Shown piece by piece: positions 52,860 through 62,998 of a stretch of 64,000 nucleotides of DNA (its first letter is position 1; every line of letters begins with the position of its first letter). The DNA comes from Paramuribaculum intestinale (GTDB lineage Bacteria > Bacteroidota > Bacteroidia > Bacteroidales > Muribaculaceae). Under the pieces are notes generated by a model. That model had not been told where the DNA came from and did not search any database. It worked only from the letters and a program-made list of their open reading frames with translations. The DNA lies in the NCBI RefSeq assembly GCF_003024925.1, contig NZ_PUED01000001.1:1-64000 (forward strand), written 5' to 3'. Made by a program: the position numbers and the translations under genes.

Positions 52860-54365
52860 TTACTGGCCGATTACGGCGAAGATCGACGGGCTGAATGTAA
52901 ACTTGATAAGGTCAGCGAAGAAGTTGGGGAAACAGCCTATGGCCGCTACGCTGATAATGAGTGTGACTGTCGACACACGCTCCCACCATGTGGCGTCGGT
53001 GAGCTGCAGATGATGCTCGTCCTGCACGGGGCCGAAGAGCAGCTTGCCTACCACGCGGAGGATATACACGGCGGTTATCACGATCGAGCAGCAAGCTACG
53101 ATGGTGAACACACGGTGGAACATATCGGCGTGCTCGAACGAACCCACGAAGATGGTCATCTCGGCCACGAAACCGCTAAGACCCGGCAGACCGAGCGAAG
53201 CGAAACCGGCTATGACGTAGCACACTGCCAGGAACGGCATTATCTTCATCAGTCCGCCCATCAGGCGTATGTCACGGGTATGTGTGCGTCCGTATATCAT
53301 ACCTATCAGAGCGAAGAAGAGCGCTGTCATCAGACCGTGGGAGAGCATCTGCATGATGGCACCGGTCATTGCGGTGGTGTTGAGCATCAGGATAGCGAAC
53401 AGCACCAGTCCGCAGTGGCTCACCGACGAATAGGCGTTGATATATTTAAGGTCGGTCTGCACGCAAGCCGAGAAGGCTCCGTAGACAACCGAAATGCCGG
53501 TCAGCACCAGGAATATCCATGCCAGATCGTTGGCAGCCTGAGGCATCAGGTAGATCGCCACACGGAAGCATCCGTAGCCGCCGAGTTTCATCAGCACGCC
53601 CGCATGGAGCATCGACACAGCCGTCGGAGCCGAAGCATGACCGTCGGGACTCCATGTATGGAAGGGGAACATGGCGCCAAGCACGCCGAATCCCACAAAC
53701 GTCATCGGGAAGAGGAAATACTGCCAGCCTTCGGAGATGCTCTCGTTGGCGCGGATCTCAAGCAGATTCCACGTAAGAGGCATGCCCTCGGGAGCCGAGT
53801 GATAGAAGATGCCGATAAGGCCGAGCATCAGGAACGCCGAACCGCCCATAAGCATCAGGGTAAGCTTCATGGCCGAATAGTTCTTGTTGCCGCTGCCCCA
53901 CACACCGATGAGAAGATACATCGGGATCAGAGCCACCTCATAAAACATGAACATCGTGAATAGATCGATCGAGATGAAGAATCCGAACACACCTGTCGAC
54001 AGAAGTATCAGCCACAGGAAGAAGTCCTTGGTGTTGGGTTCCACCTTCCATGAGGCGAAGCTGCCGGTCAGAAGGATTATCGACGAAAGGATGAGCATGG
54101 CTATCGAAATGCCGTCGACACCAACAGCAAGATGGATGTTGAGCGGTTCAAACCAACTCCATGAGTCGCAATAAAGCATCGGGGCGTCGGCGCCTGCCGC
54201 ACGAAGTCCCAGATAGTCTACCAAAAGCCATATCGAAAGGGCTGTGAGCGCAAGTGATCCGGTTACGGCCACGGCGCGTATCTGCCCTATGCTCCGGCAG
54301 ATGGCGAGTCCGGCCAGCATCACCAGCGGAATCACCACGAAATAGATCAGAGGATTGGAAAACAT
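52860..54365 (-). CDS. nuoM: NADH-quinone oxidoreductase subunit M
   Basis: A 501-residue antiporter-like subunit: GVDGISIAMLILSSIILLTG, FYEVALIPMYLLIGVWG, FPFHTWSPDGHASAPTAVSM (conserved Lys-loop region), YSSVSHCGLVLFAI and GLPGLSGFVAEMTIFVG. It pumps protons in the distal membrane arm. 38 nt separate it from nuoL. Confidence 0.97.
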   Translation of the reverse strand: MFSNPLIYFVVIPLVMLAGLAICRSIGQIRAVAVTGSLALTALSIWLLVDYLGLRAAGADAPMLYCDSWSWFEPLNIHLAVGVDGISIAMLILSSIILLTGSFASWKVEPNTKDFFLWLILLSTGVFGFFISIDLFTMFMFYEVALIPMYLLIGVWGSGNKNYSAMKLTLMLMGGSAFLMLGLIGIFYHSAPEGMPLTWNLLEIRANESISEGWQYFLFPMTFVGFGVLGAMFPFHTWSPDGHASAPTAVSMLHAGVLMKLGGYGCFRVAIYLMPQAANDLAWIFLVLTGISVVYGAFSACVQTDLKYINAYSSVSHCGLVLFAILMLNTTAMTGAIMQMLSHGLMTALFFALIGMIYGRTHTRDIRLMGGLMKIMPFLAVCYVIAGFASLGLPGLSGFVAEMTIFVGSFEHADMFHRVFTIVACCSIVITAVYILRVVGKLLFGPVQDEHHLQLTDATWWERVSTVTLIISVAAIGCFPNFFADLIKFTFSPSIFAVIGQ

Positions 54366-54403
54366 AATTACTTTTTCTTTTTCTTATTGCACCGTGATTG
54401 ATA

Positions 54404-56434
54404 TTACATGAGGCAGAAAGCCGTTACGGCTGCCAGCAAAAGCACACCTATAAGGTAGATCCACACATACATCTGTATCTTGCCGCTCTGAAGGCCGCGG
54501 ATGGCGTAGGAAGCCTTGTTGGTGACAATTGCCAGACCGTCCATTGCACCGTCGATGATATGGCGGTCAAACCATGCGATCGGACGCGATATGCAGCCGA
54601 ATATTATCTTGTGGGTTATAAACTGATACAGTTCGTCCCAGTAGAAACGGTGGTGACACCAGTCCCACAGACGGGGCATCATGTCGGCCATGCGGTCGGG
54701 CAGAGGATTCTCCTTGCGATACATCACTGTCGCGATCACGATAGCGACGATGGCTACTGCGAGCGATACGAGAGCCACGCTCCAGTCAAGGTGAGCGAGA
54801 TTGGTGAGGAAATTGGCATGCTCAAACATCGGCACACCGTTCCATGTAACAAGATTGCCCATCGGAACGAAACCGGCCAGACATGACACCACGGCCAGAA
54901 TCACCAGCGGAAGAGTCATCGTCCAGGGCTGGTCGGAAGGCTTGTGATGGCCTTCGTGCACCCTATGTTCCTTCCACCAGAAGATCAGGTAGTAGATGCG
55001 GAACATATAGAACGCCGTCAGACCGGCCACGGCCGACATCCATATATACCAGAATATCGAATGACCGAAGCAAGCCACAAGGATCTCATCCTTGGAGAAG
55101 AAACCAGCGAACGGAATGATACCCGCAATGGCAAGGCAACCGATAAGGAAGCAGACATTGGTTATGGGCATATACTTGCGCAGACCGTGCATGTCGGTAT
55201 AGTCGTTGGAGCCGACAGCATGAATGATCGCACCGGCGCAGAGGAAGAGCAGAGCCTTGAACATGGCGTGTGTGAACAGATGGAACATGCCGGCCATGTA
55301 GCCGATGCCATCGTGGAACTCCGGACGCGAAACGCCCAGCGACACCATCATGAAGGCGATCTGCGAGATGGTAGAGAACGCAAGCACGCGCTTGATATCG
55401 ATCTGAGCGCATGCCACCAAAGCCGCATAGAGAGCGGTCAGGGCACCTACCACCACCACGATGTCGAGCGATGCGGTTTCCATCAGATAGAGCGGGTAGA
55501 GGCGCGCTACGAGATACACACCGGCCACAACCATCGTTGCAGCATGGATAAGAGCCGAAACAGGAGTGGGGCCTTCCATAGCATCGGGCAGCCAGATATG
55601 GAGCGGCATCATCGCCGACTTACCCATGCCACCCATGAATATCAGCACGAGAGCCCATGTGAGCACCGAAGCACCCATAAACACGGGGGCTGCGCTCTGT
55701 GTGAAAATGCTCTTGACTCCCATCGCAGTCTGCTCGCTGATCTGATAAACGCCCTCCATTCCCCCGACAGGAGCCGAAGTGAGCTGCATGAAGTCGAAGG
55801 TGCCGGTGTAGTACGACAGCACCAGAATACCGATCAGGAAGCCGAGGTCGGCGAAACGGGTGACGATGAATGCCTTCTTCGAAGCCGACACCGCCGACGG
55901 TTTTTTATAGTAGAAGCCGATAAGCAGGTAAGACGAAGCGCCCACGAGCTCCCAGAAGATATACATCTGGAAGATATTGGTCGCAACCACAAGGCCGAGC
56001 ATAGAGAAGCTGAAGAGCGACAGGAAAGCGTAGAAACGCTGGAAACCGTGCTCATACACTCCGTGATGGTCGCGCATGTAGCCCATGCTGTAGAGATGCA
56101 CCATGAAAGAGATCGTGGGGATCACTATCAGCATAAGCGCCGAGATGGGATCGAGGAGGAATCCGAGTTTGATCACCAGGCTGGGAGTAAACTGCAGCCA
56201 GGTGCAGTTGAATATGACAGCCTGCAGACGTTCGCCGTTTTCGGCTATGAACTGCGGCGAGCCGCCAAAGAAATAAGTCAATGCCGTGATATAGCTCAAC
56301 ACCAGCACGGTGCCCATTCCTGCCGTGCCGAGCGTGCCGGCAAGCCAATGGGGCATTTTCATGCCGGTCAGTCCCAGCAGAAGGAACATGAAGAGCGGTA
56401 TGGCCAGAATAAGTATAGGTATCGTAATGTCCAT
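54404..56434 (-). CDS. nuoL: NADH-quinone oxidoreductase subunit L
   Basis: A 676-residue NuoL: MPHWLAGTLGTAGMGTVLVL at the N-terminus, FWELVGASSYLLIGFYYKKP, GKSAMMPLHIWLPDAMEGPT and AFSTISQIAFMMVSLGVS. A long C-terminal part contains the lateral helix region and a final membrane helix. Its length is somewhat above the E. coli protein (613) and normal for the group. Confidence 0.97.
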   Translation of the reverse strand: MDITIPILILAIPLFMFLLLGLTGMKMPHWLAGTLGTAGMGTVLVLSYITALTYFFGGSPQFIAENGERLQAVIFNCTWLQFTPSLVIKLGFLLDPISALMLIVIPTISFMVHLYSMGYMRDHHGVYEHGFQRFYAFLSLFSFSMLGLVVATNIFQMYIFWELVGASSYLLIGFYYKKPSAVSASKKAFIVTRFADLGFLIGILVLSYYTGTFDFMQLTSAPVGGMEGVYQISEQTAMGVKSIFTQSAAPVFMGASVLTWALVLIFMGGMGKSAMMPLHIWLPDAMEGPTPVSALIHAATMVVAGVYLVARLYPLYLMETASLDIVVVVGALTALYAALVACAQIDIKRVLAFSTISQIAFMMVSLGVSRPEFHDGIGYMAGMFHLFTHAMFKALLFLCAGAIIHAVGSNDYTDMHGLRKYMPITNVCFLIGCLAIAGIIPFAGFFSKDEILVACFGHSIFWYIWMSAVAGLTAFYMFRIYYLIFWWKEHRVHEGHHKPSDQPWTMTLPLVILAVVSCLAGFVPMGNLVTWNGVPMFEHANFLTNLAHLDWSVALVSLAVAIVAIVIATVMYRKENPLPDRMADMMPRLWDWCHHRFYWDELYQFITHKIIFGCISRPIAWFDRHIIDGAMDGLAIVTNKASYAIRGLQSGKIQMYVWIYLIGVLLLAAVTAFCLM

Positions 56435-56447
56435 GACGCGGAATGGG

Positions 56448-56759
56448 TTAATGTTTCATTTTGTTGAGATCGTCGACATCGACGTTGCGCGCAGCGCGGA
56501 ACACGTTGATGATTATGGCAATGGCAAGCGCTGTCTCGGCCGCCGCGATAGCGATGGCGAAGAGAGTGAAGAACATGCCCTCCATCTGTCCCGGGAAAAG
56601 ATAGCGGTTGAACACCACGAAGTTGATATCGACAGCGTTGAGCATCAGCTCAAGCGATATCAGCATCGCTATCATGTTTTTGCGTGTGACGAAGCCATAT
56701 ACGCCGCAGCAGAACATCAGCAGCGACGGTATGAGATAATATATCATCGTAATTTCCAT
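56448..56759 (-). CDS. nuoK: NADH-quinone oxidoreductase subunit K
   Basis: A 103-residue, three-helix subunit: the first helix is YYLIPSLLMFCCGVYGFVTR, the conserved Glu lies in MLISLELMLNAVDINFVVF, and a second Glu in AIAIAAAETALAIAIII. Both glutamates belong to the central proton axis of complex I. Confidence 0.97.
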   Translation of the reverse strand: MEITMIYYLIPSLLMFCCGVYGFVTRKNMIAMLISLELMLNAVDINFVVFNRYLFPGQMEGMFFTLFAIAIAAAETALAIAIIINVFRAARNVDVDDLNKMKH

Positions 56760-56765
56760 AACAGC

Positions 56766-57281
56766 TTATCTTTTGCGGGCGACTGTGACGCCACCGATTA
56801 TACATGCCAGAAGCAGGACGCTGACAGCCTCGAACGGAAGCAGATATTCGCCCTTGCCGGTGCCCATGAGAGTTTCGCCGATACGGTGCATGGACGGATT
56901 GTCCATGATCGGCAGACGGGATGCCATTTCGGCGCAGCGGCTCAGAAGAGCCCATCCGGCCACTACCAGAGTGGCTATACCCGCTACAAGGCCAAGCACG
57001 CGCTTCTTCGACACCAGACGCGCTGTGTTGTCGCCCGGATGTGAAGTCAGCAGAATAGAGAACACGAACAACACCACTATGCCTCCGGCGTAGACTGCGA
57101 TCTGCACGGCGCCCAGAAACTCATAGTCGAGCTTGAAGTAAAGAGCAGCCGTGGCGAAGAGTACGAACAGAAGATATGTGGCCGAACGCAAGATTTTGCG
57201 TGTGGTGACAGTCAGCACCGAGAATATGACGATCGCCAGAGCGATCACCCAGTACATGATTATACCTCCAAGTGATTCCAT
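56766..57281 (-). CDS. nuoJ: NADH-quinone oxidoreductase subunit J
   Basis: A 171-residue membrane subunit with five helices. The conserved YLLFVLFATAALYFKLDYEF and GAVQIAVYAGGIVVLFVFSI (pi-bulge helix 3) are clear. It is adjacent to nuoK (6 nt) and nuoI (9 nt). Confidence 0.96.
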   Translation of the reverse strand: MESLGGIIMYWVIALAIVIFSVLTVTTRKILRSATYLLFVLFATAALYFKLDYEFLGAVQIAVYAGGIVVLFVFSILLTSHPGDNTARLVSKKRVLGLVAGIATLVVAGWALLSRCAEMASRLPIMDNPSMHRIGETLMGTGKGEYLLPFEAVSVLLLACIIGGVTVARKR

Positions 57282-57290
57282 ATCTAATAA

Positions 57291-57938
57291 TTATTGTTTG
57301 TCAACAGGTTTTGCAGGCTCTTCGGTCACAGGCTTCTCACCCTGCGCCTTCTCGGCAGCCTCGATGCCCTCGGCTGCTGCTGCGGCTGCCTTTTTGGCAG
57401 CGGCAGCGGCCTTGGCGGCTGCTATCTTGGCCTCACGTTCGGCCTGGATACGTGCAAGTTCCTCAGGCGAAGGAGCCGGTTCCTCTTTCTCAGGAAGATA
57501 GTTGAGCTGCTTGACAAGCTTCTCTCTTGTAAACACAGCCTGCTCGAAATCATTGCAGAATTCGATTGCATCCTGCGGACACGAGCTGACACACAGCTGA
57601 CAGAACGTGCAGCTGCCCAGATCATACATATACTTGTCGAGCTTACGCTTCTTCTTTCCGTCGGCCGTATCCACCATCTTTGTGCTAAGAGAGATGGTGC
57701 CGTTCGGACAGTTGCGTTCGCAAATGCCGCAAGCTATGCACTTGTGGCGTCCCTCGGCATCGTACTTAAGCTCCAGAATCGCGCGGAAGCGATCGGGAAC
57801 GTGGACGGTGTCGCGGTTTTCAGGATATTTCTCCGTCAGCTTGGGGGTGACGAACTCCTTGCCGGTGACCGTCATGCCCTTCACAAGGCTGGCGATGCCG
57901 GCCCCCAGCGACGAAAAATAATCTTTTACACTACCCAT
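57291..57938 (-). CDS. nuoI: NADH-quinone oxidoreductase subunit I, with Ala/Lys-rich tail
   Basis: A 215-residue ferredoxin-like subunit with two 4Fe-4S motifs, CIACGICERNCPNG and CTFCQLCVSSCPQDAI (clusters N6a and N6b), that carries electrons to NuoB. The last 65 or so residues (from PAPSPEELARIQAEREAKIA) are Ala/Lys/Glu-rich low complexity that is not part of the family core. It is the first nuo gene in this window and comes directly after atpG; nuoA, B, C/D and H, which usually precede it, are absent here. Confidence 0.95.
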   Translation of the reverse strand: MGSVKDYFSSLGAGIASLVKGMTVTGKEFVTPKLTEKYPENRDTVHVPDRFRAILELKYDAEGRHKCIACGICERNCPNGTISLSTKMVDTADGKKKRKLDKYMYDLGSCTFCQLCVSSCPQDAIEFCNDFEQAVFTREKLVKQLNYLPEKEEPAPSPEELARIQAEREAKIAAAKAAAAAKKAAAAAAEGIEAAEKAQGEKPVTEEPAKPVDKQ

Positions 57939-57998
57939 AGTTTATTGTTGATATGTTTTACTTTTTTATTGCTTGGTGATAAATCGGTTGTATTTTCT

Positions 57999-58883
57999 CT
58001 ATCTTACCTGACCGCCGAGTATGTCGAGCAGCTCGGTGGTGATGCTCTGCTGGCGAAGCTTGTTGTACTCAAGCTGCAACTGTTCGAGCAGCTTCTTGGC
58101 ATTGTCGTTGGCGCTCTGCATGGCCATAACTCTGGCAGCCTGCTCCGAAGCACGGTTTTCGGTAAACACATCGTGCATCACCGACATGATGAACATCGGC
58201 AGCACACTCTCGAAAATCGTCTGTGCGTCAGGCTCGAATATGCAGGGGCGCACATCGGCCACGACACCGTTGTCCGAAAGAGTCGAGGCCACCACCGGAA
58301 GCAGCTGTTCGGCGCTCGTGCGCTGACGGCTGACGCTGTGAAAGCCCATATAAAGACAGTCGACACGATCGGTTTCTCCCTCGGCGAACTGACGGCAAAG
58401 GCTGTCGGCAAAGTCGCGCACTCCGTCGCCGGAGGTCTTCGAGTCCACGCCCTCCACCGTCGTCACCGTAATGCCGTCGGAGTGATGAAGCTTCTCACAG
58501 GCCTTCAGCATTTTTTTACCTATCGGATAAAGCTCTATCGCTGTATCGCGGCCAAAGGACTCGCGCAGATGTCCGATATGTTCGAGAAGCGCCTTGAAGA
58601 TATTGTTGTTGTAAGCACCGCAAAGGCCGTCGTCGGATCCAAACACCACTATCGTGACTTTAGCCACCGGTCTCTCTTCGAGCAGCGGGGAGCTGAACTC
58701 GGCGTCGGCCGTAAGCAGTGTGCCGATGATGCTCTCCACCTGACGGCGGAAAGGCTGAAGCCTGCGGAGGCTCATCTCGGCTTTATGCATCTTGGCCGAT
58801 GAGATCATCTTCATGGCGCCGGTGATCTTCTCCGACGAAGCCACCGAGCCGATGCGTGTCTTTAGTTCGCGTAGTGTTGCCAT
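57999..58883 (-). CDS. atpG: ATP synthase gamma subunit
   Basis: A 294-residue F1 central-stalk subunit: N-terminal coiled coil MATLRELKTRIGSVASSEKI and TGAMKMISSAKMHKAE, Rossmann-like middle (VVFGSDDGLCGAYNNNIFKA), and C-terminal coiled coil MQSANDNAKKLLEQLQLEYN with KLRQQSITTELLDILGG. Last gene of the atp run; 60 nt separate it from nuoI, with no promoter or terminator evident. Confidence 0.97.
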   Translation of the reverse strand: MATLRELKTRIGSVASSEKITGAMKMISSAKMHKAEMSLRRLQPFRRQVESIIGTLLTADAEFSSPLLEERPVAKVTIVVFGSDDGLCGAYNNNIFKALLEHIGHLRESFGRDTAIELYPIGKKMLKACEKLHHSDGITVTTVEGVDSKTSGDGVRDFADSLCRQFAEGETDRVDCLYMGFHSVSRQRTSAEQLLPVVASTLSDNGVVADVRPCIFEPDAQTIFESVLPMFIMSVMHDVFTENRASEQAARVMAMQSANDNAKKLLEQLQLEYNKLRQQSITTELLDILGGQVR

Positions 58884-58908
58884 TTGCTTTTTCGATGCTT
58901 TCCGTAGT

Positions 58909-60480
58909 TCAATACGATGCAGCTACCTGAACGGCGGCGGCATTGAGTTTCTGTTCCATCTCTTCGGTCAGCTTGCCTTCGCGCAACTGATCCATGACAT
59001 CAGCCTGATGAGCCGAATGGAGAAGCTGAAGCAGACTCTTTTCAAACTCGCTGACCTTATCCACCGGCACATTCTCCAGCAGACCGCGGGTGCCGCAGTA
59101 GATGATCGCCACCTCATCTTCAACGATCATAGGTTTATACTGGGGCTGTATCAGCAGGCGCTCGTTCTTGCGTCCCTTGTCGATGACACGTGCGGTCACG
59201 GGATCTATATCACCGCCAAACTTGGTGAACGATTCAAGCTCACGGAACTGTGCCTGGTCGATCTTCAGCGTGCCTGCCACTTTCTTCATCGACTTGATCT
59301 GCGCCGATCCGCCGACGCGGCTCACCGATATACCGACGTTGATGGCCGGGCGTATACCACGGTTGAACAACGCGGTTTCAAGGAATATCTGACCGTCGGT
59401 GATCGAGATCACATTGGTCGGAATATATGCCGACACGTCACCGGCCTGAGTTTCTATAATAGGAAGTGCGGTGAGCGATCCGCCACCCTTCACCAGCGGC
59501 TTGAGCGGTTCGGGCAGGTCGTTCATGTGCGATGCCACCTCCTGATTGTCGATAATCTTGGCCGCACGCTCCAACAGACGCGAATGCAGATAGAAGATAT
59601 CGCCCGGATAGGCCTCACGACCCGAAGGACGCTTCAATATTAGCGAAATCTCACGATAGGCGACAGCCTGCTTCGACAGGTCATCGTAAACGATGAGAGC
59701 ATCGCGGCCGGTGTCACGGAAAAACTCGCCGATAGCCACTCCGGCAAACGGAGCATAGTAGCGCATCGAAGCCGAGTCCGACGCCGTAGCCGCCACTACC
59801 ACAGTGTAGTCAAGAGCACCATGCTGACGGAGAGTTTCGACAGTGGCGGCCACCGACGATGCCTTCTGGCCGATGGCAACATAGATGCAGTAAACCGGTT
59901 TGCCCGACTCAAATCCCTTGCGTTGGTTGATTATGGTGTCTATAGCGATAGCAGTCTTGCCGATCTGACGGTCACCGATGATCAGCTCACGCTGTCCACG
60001 GCCTATAGGCACCATCGAGTCTATGGCCTTGATACCGGTCTGCAGCGGCTGCTTCACCGGCTGGCGGTAGACCACTCCCGGTGCCTTGCGCTCAAGCGGC
60101 AGCCGTATAAGCTCGCCGTCGACAGGTCCTTTGCCGTCGATAGGCTCGCCGAGCACATTGATGACACGTCCCAGCAGACCTTCGCCCACGGGGATAGAGG
60201 CGATCTCGCCTGTACGCTTGACCGACATGCCTTCGGTCACCTTATTGACGTTGTCGAGAAGAATCACGCCTACATTGCTCTCCTCGAGGTTGAGTGCCAC
60301 GCCCGTCACACCATTTTCGAACTCCACGAGTTCATTGGCGCAAACGTTGTCGAGTCCGTAGACGTGTGCCACGCCATCGCCGACATCGAGCACCGTGCCC
60401 GTTTCTTCAAACGACACCTTCGAGTTGACGTTTTCAAGCTGCTGCCTGAGCACTTCGGATATCTCGCTGGGATTTATCAT
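58909..60480 (-). CDS. atpA: ATP synthase alpha subunit
   Basis: A 523-residue F1 alpha: beta-barrel N-terminal domain, nucleotide domain with P-loop [15 protein letters not shown], the conserved [15 protein letters not shown] and LLERAAKI, and the Arg finger region SISRVG-like [16 protein letters not shown]. Non-catalytic nucleotide site. It follows atpH by 12 nt. Confidence 0.98.
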   Translation of the reverse strand: MINPSEISEVLRQQLENVNSKVSFEETGTVLDVGDGVAHVYGLDNVCANELVEFENGVTGVALNLEESNVGVILLDNVNKVTEGMSVKRTGEIASIPVGEGLLGRVINVLGEPIDGKGPVDGELIRLPLERKAPGVVYRQPVKQPLQTGIKAIDSMVPIGRGQRELIIGDRQIGKTAIAIDTIINQRKGFESGKPVYCIYVAIGQKASSVAATVETLRQHGALDYTVVVAATASDSASMRYYAPFAGVAIGEFFRDTGRDALIVYDDLSKQAVAYREISLILKRPSGREAYPGDIFYLHSRLLERAAKIIDNQEVASHMNDLPEPLKPLVKGGGSLTALPIIETQAGDVSAYIPTNVISITDGQIFLETALFNRGIRPAINVGISVSRVGGSAQIKSMKKVAGTLKIDQAQFRELESFTKFGGDIDPVTARVIDKGRKNERLLIQPQYKPMIVEDEVAIIYCGTRGLLENVPVDKVSEFEKSLLQLLHSAHQADVMDQLREGKLTEEMEQKLNAAAVQVAASY

Positions 60481-60492
60481 CGGGATTGTTTG

Positions 60493-61041
60493 TTATTTGC
60501 TTGATAAGTTGAGTCTTAGTTGTTTGAACTCGTTGCTCAGTGAAGCATCGAGCCGCTCGTTGCCCACGGCCACCGTGAAGCCGCCGATAAGTTCAGGATT
60601 GACCGCTTCGGAAAACTCCACCACCGCGTTCTTGCCGAGATGACGCTCCACCAAGGCCTTCAGACGAGCCGACTCGGCCGGCTTGAGCGGATATGCGCTT
60701 GTGACCCTCACCTCATGGATGCCATTGGCCTTGCGGTAGATCCCGATATACGCCAGCGCTATATCGCGTGCCATATCGAGCCTGCGATTCTCGGCCAACA
60801 GCTTCAGGAAGTCGGCATAGACGGCATCAGTCTTTTCGGCAGAAGCCGCCGTCATGAGCAGTCCGGTCTTGTCGGCTACGCCCACATAAGGATTGGCCAA
60901 GGTCGGCTGAAGGCCTTCGTTGGCGGCAAACGAGGCCACCAGACTCTTCATCATCGTGTAGACACGTTCCTGCACGCCCTTCTCAAGGGCGAACCCATAA
61001 AGAGCCTTGGCATATCGCCGTGGTACGAGTCCTTCGTTCAT
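60493..61041 (-). CDS. atpH: ATP synthase delta subunit
   Basis: A 182-residue peripheral-stalk subunit: MNEGLVPRRYAKALYGFALE is the conserved N-terminus, and the C-terminal domain has the typical TSAYPLKPAESARLKALVER and NPELIGGFTVAVGNERLDAS. It joins F1 to the b subunit encoded by atpF just upstream (8 nt). Confidence 0.95.
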   Translation of the reverse strand: MNEGLVPRRYAKALYGFALEKGVQERVYTMMKSLVASFAANEGLQPTLANPYVGVADKTGLLMTAASAEKTDAVYADFLKLLAENRRLDMARDIALAYIGIYRKANGIHEVRVTSAYPLKPAESARLKALVERHLGKNAVVEFSEAVNPELIGGFTVAVGNERLDASLSNEFKQLRLNLSSK

Positions 61042-61049
61042 CGGTCAGT

Positions 61050-61547
61050 TCAGTTTTGTTTTTCCATATCGTCCAGCAGACTGTCCACCAGACGGCTTTG
61101 AGCCTTTTCGTCGCCCATCTCGCCGCGCACCACCTTTGTGGCTATGTCGACAGCCAGAGCGCTCACCTCGTTGCGAAACTGCAGCTCGGCTTGCTTGCGC
61201 TCCTGCTGTATCGACAGCTGAGCCTGCTCCATCACTTTGCGAGCCTCCTGCTGAGCGGCCTCGCGGGCTTCGTCGATGATCTGAGTCTTCATACGATCAG
61301 CCTCGCGGAGTATCTCTGTCTGATGCTTACGCGCTTCGGCAATGTAACTGTCGGCCTGCTTACGCGCGTTGTCGAGCTGTTCCTTGGCGTTCTGAGCATA
61401 CTCCACTCCCTTGTCGATGAGATCAGCGCGACCCTCCACACCTTTCATGATCGCCGGCCAACCCCACTTCCACAAAACGAAGAAAAGGATGGCAAAGGCC
61501 ACGAACATCCAGAATATCAGACCAAAGTCAGGCTTAAACAGTTCCAT
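61050..61547 (-). CDS. atpF: ATP synthase b subunit
   Basis: A 165-residue protein: one N-terminal membrane helix (about 9-27, GLIFWMFVAFAILFFVLWKW) and a long right-handed coiled coil to the end, rich in Ala/Glu/Lys/Gln. Forms the peripheral stalk. A single b gene is seen, so a homodimer is expected. Confidence 0.95.
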   Translation of the reverse strand: MELFKPDFGLIFWMFVAFAILFFVLWKWGWPAIMKGVEGRADLIDKGVEYAQNAKEQLDNARKQADSYIAEARKHQTEILREADRMKTQIIDEAREAAQQEARKVMEQAQLSIQQERKQAELQFRNEVSALAVDIATKVVRGEMGDEKAQSRLVDSLLDDMEKQN

Positions 61548-61563
61548 CTGTGCCTATTGTTGA

Positions 61564-61821
<258 letters not shown>

Positions 61822-61856
61822 TTATGGTTGTTTTTATATTGTTTCTTGCATTGAAA

Positions 61857-62996
61857 TCACACTGTAGCGGCATGATGTCCGTCGGACCCAGCCACCGGTT
61901 TGTCGTGATGATGGCCGCCGTCATCGTGGCCTTCGTCGTGTCCGCGCTCCTGACCGAATGATATGAATATCGTCGACAACATCGTGAACACATAAGCCTG
62001 GATAAAGCTCACCAGCACGTCAATCAGAAGCATGAACACCGAGAAGCCGACCGAAATCACTGTCATGCCTCCGGCCACTGCCGGTCCCATTGCCGCGAAA
62101 ATAAATATCAGCAGCGTAAGCACCAATATGATCATGTGGCCGCCAAGCATATTGGCAAACAGTCGCACTGTCAAGGCTGCCGGCTTGGTCAGCGCACCGA
62201 ATATCTCTATGACCGGCATGATCGGCAGCGGAAACTTCAGCCAGAGCGGAACATCGGGCCAGAAAATCTCCTTCCAGTAATGCTTCGTACCGATGACATT
62301 TGTCAGCAGGAAAGTGAACACCGAAAGCACCAGAGTGACGGCTATGTTGCCTGTCAGATTCGCGCCGCCGGGGAACACCACGATCAGGCCCAGAAGATTC
62401 ATATATAGTATGAAGAAGAACACCGTCAACAGATATGGTGCGAACTTCATAGCCCGATCCTTGAGCGTCGGTCGTATGACACCGTCGTAGACAAACGTGA
62501 TCAGAGTCTCGATAGCGCCTGTAAACTTCCGAGGAGCCTTGTATCCATTGCGCTTGTGCCATCGGGCCACGTCAAGAATGCTCCATATCACCAGCACCAC
62601 GGCGATAAACAGTCCCAGCACATTTTTGGTAATGGATATGTCCCACGGCCTATATTCCTTGCCATCGATAATCTCCACGATCTTCCCCTTGTGCTCGCTG
62701 TCGGCTCCAGCCACCCGGAAAGTGGCGTCGCCGTCGACATATGTGCGTCCATGCTCCACCTTCGACGACATGAAGCAGTGCAGTCCGTCGTGCCCCCACA
62801 ATATGATGGGCAGAGGGATCGACTTGTCGTGACAGAAGGGCACCTCCCAGCCATACCTGTCGCCAAGATGCTCGAAGATGATCTCCTTCGCGTCAACCTT
62901 GCCCTCCTCTTCACCGCCATGAGCCTCAGCCGCCATGCATGGCAATGCCCACAGGATGAATACGGAAGACAATATGATGGCCAAAAGCTTCTTCAT
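61857..62996 (-). CDS. atpB: ATP synthase a subunit with N-terminal signal and periplasmic extension
   Basis: A 379-residue F0 a subunit from MKKLLAIILSSVFILWALPC. A signal peptide (about 1-22, before AEAHGG) and a periplasmic domain of about 100 residues precede the usual membrane core. The essential Arg of the proton half-channels is in LTVRLFANMLGGHMI, and the tail is His/Asp-rich (HDEGHDDGGHHHD). E. coli AtpB has 271 residues; the extension is typical of Bacteroidota. The start at 62996 (not 63011) leaves a 2-nt gap after the atpC stop. Confidence 0.95.
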   Translation of the reverse strand: MKKLLAIILSSVFILWALPCMAAEAHGGEEEGKVDAKEIIFEHLGDRYGWEVPFCHDKSIPLPIILWGHDGLHCFMSSKVEHGRTYVDGDATFRVAGADSEHKGKIVEIIDGKEYRPWDISITKNVLGLFIAVVLVIWSILDVARWHKRNGYKAPRKFTGAIETLITFVYDGVIRPTLKDRAMKFAPYLLTVFFFILYMNLLGLIVVFPGGANLTGNIAVTLVLSVFTFLLTNVIGTKHYWKEIFWPDVPLWLKFPLPIMPVIEIFGALTKPAALTVRLFANMLGGHMIILVLTLLIFIFAAMGPAVAGGMTVISVGFSVFMLLIDVLVSFIQAYVFTMLSTIFISFGQERGHDEGHDDGGHHHDKPVAGSDGHHAATV

Positions 62997-62998
62997 GA

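Noticed and set aside
52830-53963. A 377-codon frame antisense to nuoM
   Set aside because: Shadow of NuoM; no start context or domain.
54944-56467. A 507-codon frame antisense to nuoL
   Set aside because: His/Glu/Arg-rich shadow of NuoL, no family features.
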